Source of the DNA: an uncultured Eubacterium sp.
Lineage (GTDB): Bacteria > Bacillota > Clostridia > Lachnospirales > CAG-274
Reading direction: 5' to 3'
DNA length: 5,309 bases
Assembly: GCA_900543365.1 (NCBI GenBank)
Contig: UQRG01000108.1
Coordinates: forward strand, 1 to 5,309
Numbering within the stretch: the first letter of the stretch is position 1; each line of letters opens with the position of its first letter. A program made the translations under genes and the position numbers. Of the stretch, positions 1-5,278 are shown piece after piece. The notes below the pieces were generated by a model. That model was given only the letters and a program-made list of their open reading frames with translations. It searched no databases and was not told the DNA's origin.

Positions 1-275
1 ATGAGTCTTCCACTCTTGTATTTCTAATGACAGCACCACCTTCTTCTAAAAATGTTGACAGCTTTGAGGCTATAGCAAGATTAATATTTTTTTCATTTAT
101 ACCGTCTGCGGCTACTTTTCCTGGGTCAAAACCTCCGTGACCAGCATCAATAACTATACACTTTTTATCAACTGGCATAACTGAAACGGCAATATTTTCA
201 TCATAATATGTTTTGCCTACACCAACTAAAATTATTCCTACATATAGTAAGAACTTTGCTTTTAGTAATTTTCAT
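1..275 (-). CDS. N-acetylmuramoyl-L-alanine amidase (CwlD-like, Amidase_3), 5' part only, frameshifted at codon 2
   Basis: This is the start of a peptidoglycan amidase, which cleaves the bond between N-acetylmuramic acid and L-alanine of the stem peptide outside the membrane. The gene continues past the left edge. One frame (codons from 271 down to 2, 90 residues) carries a basic N-terminus, a hydrophobic anchor (FLLYVGIILVGVG) and the Amidase_3 signature IDAGHGGFDPG. It also has GINEKNINLAIASKL and a partial R-x-TR-x-ED motif. His46 and Glu61 (counting the restored Met as 1) match the first two zinc ligands of the family. The ribosome binding site AGGAGG (292-287) and ATG (275-273) are ideal, but the ATG frame reads only 24 codons and stops at TGA 203-201. 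Reading three instead of four A's at 272-269 would fuse the ATG to the amidase frame. The only in-frame ATG is at 178-176, which would delete the anchor. It is therefore a sequencing error, a broken gene or a slippage-dependent gene. The CwlD assignment (spore-cortex amidase) rests on the layout and is less sure than Amidase_3. Confidence 0.8.
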
Positions 276-306
276 AATCTCTTAAACCTCCTAAGGCTGT
301 TATTAC

Positions 307-312
307 ATTATA
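307..312 (-). promoter_or_regulatory. candidate -10 box of the amidase gene
   Basis: A perfect TATAAT lies on the minus strand 31 bases upstream of the amidase ATG, between the preceding gene's terminator and the AGGAGG site. No good -35 hexamer is found 16-18 bases upstream, and the region is so AT-rich that chance is possible. The terminator just upstream means the amidase needs its own promoter, which is the main argument for the call. Confidence 0.35.
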
Positions 313-337
313 TTTAAAAAATTAATAAGTATTCTTT

Positions 338-378
338 AAAAAACTAAAACAGCGACAGATAACTGCCGCTGTTTTAGT
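338..378 (-). terminator. intrinsic terminator of the helical-protein gene
   Basis: There is a perfect 12-bp stem: 343-354 (ACTAAAACAGCG) pairs with 367-378. The loop can add a further CAG/CTG pairing after one mismatch, leaving a four-base ATAA tip. On the minus strand the stem is followed by a run of T's (342-338), the mark of a Rho-independent terminator. The plus-strand side has no T run, so the element acts on minus-strand transcription and separates the helical-protein gene from the amidase. Confidence 0.88.
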
Positions 379-423
379 ATACAAAAAAGAAGGAATATCA
401 AACTCATTCTGTCATTTCGTTAA

Positions 424-840
424 TTATAAGCTTCCTAAAAGGAGGTTTGACTTATTTAAAAGTCCACAAAGCATTTCCATTACTTTAACCTGTAATTTGT
501 TTATATCCTCAAAAATTTTATGTAATTTTGAGTAATCACTATCTATAGAATTAAGCTCTAATGACATATAGTGTATTGCATTATCAGCTTCTATTTTTTG
601 TCTATATTCTTTTAATGTTGTTTCAATATTTTCTTTATTTTCAACATAAGCTCTATACATATCAATTTGTTTGTTGCCAATATTTTTTTTAACCTTAGCA
701 TAGTCTGAAAGTATGTTATTTATTTCCTTATCATTTGATTTAGTATATTTAAGCATATTGTTAATTATGTCACCATTTGCTTTAACTGAATTAACCATAG
801 CTTCAACATTGTTGCAAGAGTATATTATATTATCACTCAT
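424..840 (-). CDS. hypothetical helical/coiled-coil cytoplasmic protein, 138 aa
   Basis: I do not recognise this protein. It is 138 residues, hydrophilic, rich in Asn, Lys, Asp, Glu and Ile. It has no signal peptide or membrane segment, no Trp, and only two Cys. Hydrophobic residues are spaced as in long amphipathic helices across most of the chain (for example IINNMLKYTK, EINNILSDYAKVKKNI, IETTLKEYRQKIEA, KLHKIFEDINKLQVKVMEML), so a helical bundle or coiled coil is likely. The C-terminal end is hydrophobic (GLLNKSNLLLGSL). The ATG at 840 is preferred over an in-frame GTG at 846 because that GTG lies inside the ribosome binding site. The gene is a single unit with its own terminator, divergent from the DUF4358 lipoprotein gene. 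Its size and helicity recall small secreted helical-hairpin proteins such as WXG100 types, but no WXG motif is present, so I do not make that assignment. Confidence 0.8.
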   Translation of the reverse strand: MSDNIIYSCNNVEAMVNSVKANGDIINNMLKYTKSNDKEINNILSDYAKVKKNIGNKQIDMYRAYVENKENIETTLKEYRQKIEADNAIHYMSLELNSIDSDYSKLHKIFEDINKLQVKVMEMLCGLLNKSNLLLGSL

Positions 841-843
841 TAG

Positions 844-855
844 CACCTCTCCTTT
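844..855 (-). promoter_or_regulatory. ribosome binding site that sets the start at 840
   Basis: The minus strand reads AAAGGAGAGGTG here, a strong purine-rich site with GGAG eight bases before the ATG at 840-838. The alternative GTG codon (846-844) is the end of this same site, so it cannot be the real start. Confidence 0.75.
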
Positions 856-867
856 CTCTTTAAATAT

Positions 868-873
868 ATAATA
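868..873 (-). promoter_or_regulatory. candidate extended -10 of the helical-protein gene
   Basis: TATTAT is preceded by TG and one base (TGATATTAT), the extended -10 form that tolerates a poor -35. It is 28 bases upstream of the ATG at 840, giving a leader of about 20 bases. No convincing -35 is visible. Confidence 0.42.
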
Positions 874-911
874 TCACATATTTATAAAGAAAACATTAAG
901 GCAAGATTAGG

Positions 912-936
912 ATATTCTTAAAATTAATGAGAATAT
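912..936. repeat. imperfect inverted repeat in the divergent intergenic region
   Basis: The arms are ATATTCTTA (912-920) and TGAGAATAT (928-936). They match at eight of nine positions when one is reverse-complemented, around a 7-base AT spacer. The repeat lies between the two divergently transcribed genes, upstream of the DUF4358 lipoprotein gene, where an operator could sit. Chance is a real possibility in sequence this AT-rich. Confidence 0.35.
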
Positions 937-965
937 TTTAATGGCATAAAGGGCAAGTTAATTAT

Positions 966-972
966 GAGGTGA
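966..972 (+). promoter_or_regulatory. ribosome binding site that sets a GTG start at 978
   Basis: GAGGTGA is followed by a GTG codon at 978, with GAGG eight bases before it. An in-frame GTG at 969 lies inside the site itself. An ATG at 976 is out of frame and is followed at once by TGA. GTG 978 is therefore the only sensible start. Confidence 0.75.
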
Positions 973-977
973 ATTAT

Positions 978-1442
978 GTGAAAAAATGGACTTTTACTAT
1001 TGTTATAGTGTTTTTAATAGTATTGACTGGATGTAATAATGTAAAGGCTAAAAATGTGCCATTAAGCCAAGTTTTAGAGGAAATAAAAGTTGTAGCAGAA
1101 TTTGAAAATCCCAAAACCCTTGACCTAAAAAATCAAAATATAGCAGCAGATTTTGGTATTGATACATCAAGTATATCAGAGGGCTATGTGTATTATTCTG
1201 AAAACGCTAATGCTGATGAAGTAATTATTTTGAGAGCTGTTTCCAATGAAAAACTTGAGGAAGTTGAGAAGGCTGTTGCTGGGGAATTAAATGGAAAGGT
1301 TAATGCTTGGAAAAGTAACAAAATAGAAAATGAAAAATTGAAAAATCATATTATAAGAACCATTGGAGATTGTGTGCTTTTGGCTATTGGGGATAAAGCA
1401 GAGGAGATTAATAACATTTTTGCAGAATTAAAAGATAACTAA
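978..1442 (+). CDS. DUF4358 domain lipoprotein, 154 aa
   Basis: A short basic N-terminus (MKKW) precedes a hydrophobic stretch and a clean lipobox, LTGC, with Cys19 as the lipid-modified residue, so the mature protein should be anchored on the outer face of the cytoplasmic membrane. The rest fits DUF4358 by pattern. A helix with aliphatic residues leads to FGID (59-62), then ISEGYVYYSENANADEVIIL (66-85), a charged helix (EKLEEVEKAVAGEL) and a C-terminal strand-helix unit (IGDCVLLAIGDKAEEINNIF). The function of this family is not known; it is common in gut Clostridia. The length is normal for the family. Translation starts at GTG 978. No terminator is evident before the promoter at 1517, so some read-through into the next gene is possible. 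The family assignment is from memory of its pattern and is fairly sure; a biochemical role cannot be given. Confidence 0.85.
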   Translation: MKKWTFTIVIVFLIVLTGCNNVKAKNVPLSQVLEEIKVVAEFENPKTLDLKNQNIAADFGIDTSSISEGYVYYSENANADEVIILRAVSNEKLEEVEKAVAGELNGKVNAWKSNKIENEKLKNHIIRTIGDCVLLAIGDKAEEINNIFAELKDN

Positions 1443-1516
1443 GTTTTTTATGTAGTTGGAATTTATTAAAATTCTCTGATTTTCTGCCTATTAACGCCTT
1501 ATTGTTGTTTTTTCTA

Positions 1517-1545
1517 TTGACAAACCCTCTTATAAATATTACAAT
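1517..1545 (+). promoter_or_regulatory. near-consensus sigma-A promoter of the solute-binding protein gene
   Basis: A perfect -35 TTGACA (1517-1522) is followed by a 17-base spacer and a -10 of TACAAT (1540-1545), one base off consensus. Transcription should begin near 1552, giving a leader of about 50 bases. It is by far the best promoter in the window and suggests high basal expression of the lipoprotein. Confidence 0.87.
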
Positions 1546-1559
1546 ATAAGTAGTATAAA

Positions 1560-1584
1560 GCCGTGGTATGCCTATGCCTATGGC
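1560..1584 (+). repeat. TATGCC hexamer repeat and possible leader hairpin
   Basis: Within the leader, TATGCC occurs twice in tandem and is followed by TATGGC (1567-1584). The same stretch can form a hairpin in which GCCGTGG (1560-1566) pairs with CTATGGC (1578-1584), including two G-U pairs, around an 11-base loop. It ends five bases before the ribosome binding site. I cannot match it to a known riboswitch class. It could modulate translation or be incidental. Confidence 0.4.
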
Positions 1585-1588
1585 TAGT

Positions 1589-1594
1589 GGGAGG
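1589..1594 (+). promoter_or_regulatory. ribosome binding site that sets the start at 1601
   Basis: GGGAGG lies six bases before the ATG at 1601. An in-frame ATG at 1568 would add 11 residues (MPMPMASGRKN), has no ribosome binding site and falls within the repeat, so it is rejected as the start. Confidence 0.82.
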
Positions 1595-1600
1595 AAGAAT

Positions 1601-2653
1601 ATGTTTTTATTTAGAAAGAGAGTATGGGCTATGTTACTTGCTGCTTTGGCTTTCATTTGTACTGCTTGCAATTCTAATAAGTCAGAAAATAACAATGACA
1701 ATAATTATAGCAATGATGTAGTAGTTAATAGTTCTGATAATATAGATGTTAATGACGATATGGCACCTTCTGATGAAGAAAAAGTTGAAATAAAGGTTGG
1801 ACTTGTTAAAAATTCTGCTTCTGTATTAGGCGCAGCTCATTTATTTGCTAATAGTGAAGATAATTCAGCTTATGAAAAGTATACCCCAGTGGTTTATAAT
1901 ACGGCTGATGAACTTTTGCTTGCTTTTAATAATGGTGAAGTTGCTACTGCAGTTTTACCTCCAGATAAAGCTGCTATTTGTTATGATAAGTCTAATTGTT
2001 ATGTTACAGCTATTACTGGTGGTTGTAATTATTATATTGCTGAAAATGGTAATACTATTAATGATATAACAGACCTTAATGGTAAAACTGTTACTGTTAG
2101 TAAAGAGGATACAATGTCACAAAGTGTTCTTAATGTAGTAGCAAAGAATACTGGTATTAATATTTCATATAATCAAGTTGAAAATAATAAAGCCCTTGTT
2201 GAAGGAATTAAAAATGGCAGTGTTAAGTGTGCTATGATACAAGAGCCTTATTTAAGCCAAGTTACTAATGATAGTGTAAGAAGTGCTATTGACCTTTATG
2301 ATTCTTGGAATGATGTAGCAGAGCAGGAAATGGTTACATCTTGTCTTATAGTTAATAGGAATTTTGTTTCTGAACAAGCCGTTCATTTTGGCTTCTTTAT
2401 GAAGGATTATAGTGCTTCAGCATCTATGGCTAGAAGAAATACAGAAGAAACTGCTAAGGTTGCTAATAAGTTTGCTCTTGTTGATGATGTAGATGCTTGT
2501 AAGGCTGCTGTGCCTGGTTGTGGTGTTACATTTAAAACCGGTGCTGAAATGCAAGAAATGCTTACAGCGTTTTATAATCAAATATTTGCTGAGAATGCGG
2601 ATATTTTAGGTGGACAAGTGCCAGACAGTAGTTTTTATTTTGTTAATGAATAA
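1601..2653 (+). CDS. ABC transporter solute-binding lipoprotein, NMT1/SsuA-like (PBP2 fold), 350 aa
   Basis: This is a periplasmic-binding-protein type receptor that would capture a small solute outside the membrane for an ABC importer. The N-terminus is a signal peptide (RKR, then a hydrophobic stretch) ending in CTAC, with Cys23 as the probable lipid anchor; Cys at -3 is less usual than Leu. Residues 24-61 form an Asn/Asp/Ser-rich flexible linker. The binding domain begins with VEIKVGLVKN (62-71). It shows the pattern of the NMT1/sulfonate-binding superfamily: DELLLAFNNGEVATAVLPPD (103-122), then INDITDLNGKTVTV (153-166), GIKNGSVKCAMIQEPY (202-217), and a C-terminal GGQVPDSSFY (337-346). 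The last motif is typical of a clostridial subgroup annotated only as substrate-binding protein. The ligand cannot be read from sequence. No permease or ATPase gene is adjacent, and a terminator follows 43 bases after the stop, so it is a one-gene unit. The mature protein has seven Cys besides Cys23. Confidence 0.87.
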   Translation: MFLFRKRVWAMLLAALAFICTACNSNKSENNNDNNYSNDVVVNSSDNIDVNDDMAPSDEEKVEIKVGLVKNSASVLGAAHLFANSEDNSAYEKYTPVVYNTADELLLAFNNGEVATAVLPPDKAAICYDKSNCYVTAITGGCNYYIAENGNTINDITDLNGKTVTVSKEDTMSQSVLNVVAKNTGINISYNQVENNKALVEGIKNGSVKCAMIQEPYLSQVTNDSVRSAIDLYDSWNDVAEQEMVTSCLIVNRNFVSEQAVHFGFFMKDYSASASMARRNTEETAKVANKFALVDDVDACKAAVPGCGVTFKTGAEMQEMLTAFYNQIFAENADILGGQVPDSSFYFVNE

Positions 2654-2696
2654 TTGTAGTTTTTATAATTGCTTTGGTTAATTAAAATAATAGGTG

Positions 2697-2736
2697 AGTG
2701 GTGTAGATGTTTTATTTCTACACCACTTTATTTTTT
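2697..2736 (+). terminator. intrinsic terminator of the solute-binding protein gene
   Basis: A perfect 11-bp stem pairs 2697-2707 (AGTGGTGTAGA) with 2717-2727 around a 9-base loop. It is followed on the plus strand by TTTATTTTTT. It sits 43 bases after the stop of the solute-binding protein gene and acts on plus-strand transcription. Confidence 0.92.
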
Positions 2737-2740
2737 GTTA

Positions 2741-2770
2741 GAAAAGCCACCGTTATGAAAAACGGTGGCT
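2741..2770 (-). terminator. intrinsic terminator of the glgC-glgD operon
   Basis: A perfect 10-bp GC-rich stem pairs 2745-2754 (AGCCACCGTT) with 2761-2770 around a 6-base loop. Read on the minus strand it is followed by TTTTC, and it lies 26 bases past the glgD stop. It ends the glg transcript and shows that no further glg gene follows in this operon. Confidence 0.85.
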
Positions 2771-2796
2771 CATTATATGTAGTATATAAGAAGATA

Positions 2797-3909
2797 TTAA
2801 ACAACCTGTCCTTTAGTAATTACAATAGGGTCATCAGGAGTACCAATAACTTGCTTACCATCACTAATAACTGCTTCTTTATCAATTATAGCGTTTTCAA
2901 TTACACAGCCTTTACCAACATAAGAACCTTTCATAACAATTGAGTTCTTAACTGAAGCATCAGCAGAAATTGTAACCTTTCTAAAAAGAACAGAATTGCT
3001 TACAGAACCGTCTACAATAGAACCTGTACCAACAAGTGAATTTTTAACATCAGCAGTTGAGTTAAACTTAGCTGGAGGGTCATCACTTGGCTTAGTGCTT
3101 ATGTATGGCTCTGACTTAAACTCAGCTCTTACCTCTGGTGTTAAGAAATCCATATTAGTTTCCATATATGCTTCAACACTGTTAAGAGTATTCCAATAGC
3201 CTTCAAACTTATAACCATATATATTAAGGTTACTCTTATTTCTTAAAATAATATCCTTAACAAAGTCATAATAACCCTTAGGAATAGCTGTTTCAAGGAG
3301 CTTAATAAGTAAAGGTCTTGAAATAACATATATACCAAGTGAAATATTGTCACTCTTAGGTTCAATAGGCTTTTCTTCAAAAGAAGTAAGTTTCATATTA
3401 TCGTCAAATGTCATTACACCATAATCGTGAGGGTCTTTGGTAGAATTAGCAACATTTTTAGTTACAATAGTAACATCAGCACCCTTTTCAATATGATAAT
3501 CAAGTAGCTTTTGATAATCCATTTTATAAACGGCATCACCAGAAACAATAACCACATAAGGTTCGTGGCTTCTTTTAAGGAATGAAATATTTTGATAAAT
3601 AGAGTCAGCAATACCTCTAAACCAGAAATTATTTTCGCTAGTAAGGAAAGGTGTGAATATGTAAAGACCGCCTTCCTTTCTATCTAAATCCCACCACTTA
3701 GCTGATGATAAGTGGTCTTGTAAACTTCTTGAATTATACTGAGTAATAACAGCTACCTTATTAATAGCTGAATTTGACATATTACTAAGAGTAAAGTCTA
3801 TAGCTCTGTAGGATGCTGCAACAGGCATAGCTGCAATAGCTCTTACCTTACAGAGAGTTTTAAGTCTTTCACTGTTGCCTCCGGCAAGAATAATACCTAT
3901 AGCTTTCAT
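2797..3909 (-). CDS. glgD: GlgD, regulatory-type subunit of glucose-1-phosphate adenylyltransferase, 370 aa
   Basis: GlgD is the partner of GlgC in Firmicutes ADP-glucose pyrophosphorylase (ATP + glucose-1-phosphate to ADP-glucose + PPi), the committed step of glycogen synthesis in the cytoplasm. It has the same two-part build: a nucleotidyltransferase domain (about 1-230) and a C-terminal left-handed beta-helix of hexapeptide repeats (about 285-355: SLVGTGSIVDGSVSNSVL, VKNSIVMKGSYVGKG, VIENAIIDKEAVIS). The active site is partly altered compared with GlgC. LLAGGQGSRL becomes ILAGGNSERL (7-16), KAKPAV becomes AAMPVA, and SGDHIYKMDY becomes SGDAVYKMDY (123-132). Asp125 and FEEKP (177-181) are kept. 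This fits the known picture of GlgD as a weakly active or inactive subunit that modulates GlgC. The ATG at 3909 is chosen over an in-frame TTG at 3915, which overlaps the glgC stop. The length of about 370 is normal. Confidence 0.95.
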   Translation of the reverse strand: MKAIGIILAGGNSERLKTLCKVRAIAAMPVAASYRAIDFTLSNMSNSAINKVAVITQYNSRSLQDHLSSAKWWDLDRKEGGLYIFTPFLTSENNFWFRGIADSIYQNISFLKRSHEPYVVIVSGDAVYKMDYQKLLDYHIEKGADVTIVTKNVANSTKDPHDYGVMTFDDNMKLTSFEEKPIEPKSDNISLGIYVISRPLLIKLLETAIPKGYYDFVKDIILRNKSNLNIYGYKFEGYWNTLNSVEAYMETNMDFLTPEVRAEFKSEPYISTKPSDDPPAKFNSTADVKNSLVGTGSIVDGSVSNSVLFRKVTISADASVKNSIVMKGSYVGKGCVIENAIIDKEAVISDGKQVIGTPDDPIVITKGQVV

Positions 3910-3911
3910 AA

Positions 3912-5192
3912 TCAAATCGCCCCCTCAACAATAATAACTGACTGTCCACTAGGAAGCTTGTTTTCTGTGTAATTTTCGGCAGTAGTATTGCCATATATTA
4001 CACAATTCTTGCCTATTTCAATTCCGTCAGGAACAGTTGTGTTGTTTCCAATAACAGTAATACCAGTGTTGTAAATTTTAGGCTTACAAACATTAGGAAC
4101 ATTTTCACCCAAACCCATTACAACATTATTGCCAATAACAGTATTTTGGTCAATGATACATCTGTCTATTACAGTATTCTTACCTATATGGCAACCTTCC
4201 ATAATGATAGAATCTTTAACAACAGCTCCCTCTTCAATAGTAACATTTTTACTTATAACAGAGTGTTCAACTTTACCTAATATATCACAACCTTCGGATA
4301 TAATACTTGTTTTTATTTCTGAATTTGGACCTGAATACATAGGTGGCTGTAAATTGCTGTTAGTATATATTTTCCAAAAATCTTCGTAAAGATTAAATTC
4401 TGGCAATGTTTTAATAAGTTCCATATTAGCTGCCCAGTAAGATTCAATTGTACCGACATCTTTCCAGTAGTCTTTAAATCTGTAAGCATAAAGAGTCATA
4501 CCTTTATTGAGCATTGATGGAATAATATGCTTACCAAAGTCACTATCAGCGTGGATTTTGTTATCTTCAATAAGTGCTTCTCTTAACTTGTCCCAAGTAA
4601 ATATGTATATACCCATACTAGCAAGGTTGCTCTTAGGGTTAGCAGGTTTTTCTTCAAATTCATAGATTTTGTCATTTTCGTCAGCATTCATAATACCGAA
4701 ACGACTTGCTTCTTCCATACTAACTTCGAGAACAGCAATAGTTACATCACAGTTATTTTCTTTGTGGTACTTAAGCATAGCGGCATAATCCATTTTGTAA
4801 ATATGGTCACCAGATAAAATAAGTACATATTCAGGCTTATTAGCATCAATATAGTCAATATTTTGATAAATAGCATTAGCTGTGCCAGAGTACCATTCAC
4901 CTTTTTCGCCTTCTCTTTGGTGTGGTGCAAGTATAGCGACACCACCATCTCTTGTATCAAGATCCCAAGGAACACCAATACCTATGTGTTGATTAAGTGT
5001 GAGTGGTTGGTACTGAGTAAGTACACCAACAGTTTCTACACCAGAGTTTACACAGTTACTCATTGGGAAATCGATTATTCTGTATTTACCACCAAAAGCT
5101 ACGGCAGGTTTAGCTTTATCCATTGTAAGTATGCCTAAACGGCTTCCTTGTCCACCGGCTAAAAGCATAGCCATCATTTCTTTTTTTCGCAT
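3912..5192 (-). CDS. glgC: GlgC, glucose-1-phosphate adenylyltransferase (ADP-glucose pyrophosphorylase), 426 aa
   Basis: This is the catalytic subunit making ADP-glucose from ATP and glucose-1-phosphate for glycogen synthesis. The N-terminal nucleotidyltransferase domain starts with LLAGGQGSRLGILTMDKAKP (10-29), with the nucleotide-binding GGxGxRL loop, followed by VAFGGKYRIIDFPMSNCVNS (31-50). SGDHIYKMDY (127-136) contains Asp129, equivalent to the catalytic metal-binding Asp of E. coli GlgC. FEEKP (179-183) contains Lys182, equivalent to the glucose-1-phosphate-binding Lys195. YWKDVGTIESYWAANMEL is the conserved end of the domain. From about 290 the chain becomes a left-handed beta-helix of hexapeptide repeats (KTSIISEGCDILGKVEHSVI and similar). 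All key residues I can check are present, so this is an active enzyme by inference. It is the first gene of the operon, preceded by GGAGGG at 5207-5202, nine bases before the ATG at 5192. Confidence 0.97.
   Translation of the reverse strand: MRKKEMMAMLLAGGQGSRLGILTMDKAKPAVAFGGKYRIIDFPMSNCVNSGVETVGVLTQYQPLTLNQHIGIGVPWDLDTRDGGVAILAPHQREGEKGEWYSGTANAIYQNIDYIDANKPEYVLILSGDHIYKMDYAAMLKYHKENNCDVTIAVLEVSMEEASRFGIMNADENDKIYEFEEKPANPKSNLASMGIYIFTWDKLREALIEDNKIHADSDFGKHIIPSMLNKGMTLYAYRFKDYWKDVGTIESYWAANMELIKTLPEFNLYEDFWKIYTNSNLQPPMYSGPNSEIKTSIISEGCDILGKVEHSVISKNVTIEEGAVVKDSIIMEGCHIGKNTVIDRCIIDQNTVIGNNVVMGLGENVPNVCKPKIYNTGITVIGNNTTVPDGIEIGKNCVIYGNTTAENYTENKLPSGQSVIIVEGAI
3920..3926 (-). promoter_or_regulatory. 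glgD ribosome binding site inside the 3' end of glgC
   Basis: The minus strand reads GAGGGGG here, ten bases before the glgD ATG at 3909-3907. It lies within the last codons of glgC, whose TGA (3914-3912) is two bases before that ATG. The layout points to translational coupling of the two subunits. A TTG at 3915 would be only four bases from this site. Confidence 0.72.
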
Positions 5193-5201
5193 AGCTTTAA
5201 T

Positions 5202-5207
5202 CCCTCC
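5202..5207 (-). promoter_or_regulatory. glgC ribosome binding site
   Basis: GGAGGG on the minus strand lies nine bases before the ATG at 5192-5190. The other ATGs near the start (codons 6, 7 and 9) lack any such site, so the MRKKEMMAM start is kept. Confidence 0.72.
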
Positions 5208-5231
5208 ATTCGCTATGATTTATTTAAGTAT

Positions 5232-5261
5232 ATAATAACATATTTCTATGGTAAATTACAA
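5232..5261 (-). promoter_or_regulatory. promoter of the glgC-glgD operon
   Basis: The -10 is TATTAT (5237-5232), preceded by TG and one base, giving an extended -10. A -35 of TTGTAA (5261-5256) lies 18 bases upstream. Transcription would begin near 5225, leaving a leader of about 33 bases. No other candidate between here and the right edge is as good. Confidence 0.6.
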
Positions 5262-5278
5262 CAAAAATTATGTAATTT
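5253..5278. repeat. inverted repeat overlapping the glgC -35 region
   Basis: AAATTACA (5253-5260) and TGTAATTT (5271-5278) are perfect 8-base inverted arms separated by 10 bases. One arm overlaps the proposed -35 hexamer, which is where a regulator would compete with or contact RNA polymerase. It does not match a catabolite-control (cre) site. The AT-rich context makes a chance repeat possible. Confidence 0.38.

Noticed and set aside
424..840. WXG100/LXG-type secreted protein
   Set aside because: Size and helicity fit loosely, but there is no Trp at all and so no WXG motif, and no secretion-system gene is in the window.
1443..1516. Terminator after the DUF4358 gene
   Set aside because: Only a weak AT hairpin (GAATTT/AAATTC) is visible, without a proper GC stem and T run.
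1568..1600. Upstream in-frame ATG for the solute-binding lipoprotein
   Set aside because: It would put a Met-Pro repeat before the signal peptide and has no ribosome binding site, whereas ATG 1601 has GGGAGG at ideal spacing.
1552..1600. Known riboswitch in the lipoprotein leader (thiamine, preQ1, guanidine)
   Set aside because: The leader is only about 50 bases and shows none of the conserved motifs I know for these classes.
1408..1701. 97-codon minus-strand open frame across the DUF4358 stop, the promoter and the start of the lipoprotein gene
   Set aside because: It covers an excellent plus-strand promoter, has no ribosome binding site of its own and overlaps two better genes. It is a shadow.
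1845..2069. Hydrophobic 74-codon frame within the solute-binding protein gene
   Set aside because: It is an Ile/Leu-rich frame shadow of an Asn-rich AT-biased gene, with no start signal.
2707..2943. 78-codon plus-strand frame starting in a terminator stem and antisense to the glgD 3' end
   Set aside because: It would begin inside the transcription terminator and has no ribosome binding site.
4129..5138. Several open frames on either strand inside glgC (4129-4389, 4742-4978, 4863-5138), and one inside glgD (2996-3199)
   Set aside because: They lie in other frames of strongly supported, conserved genes and have no start signals or recognisable domains.
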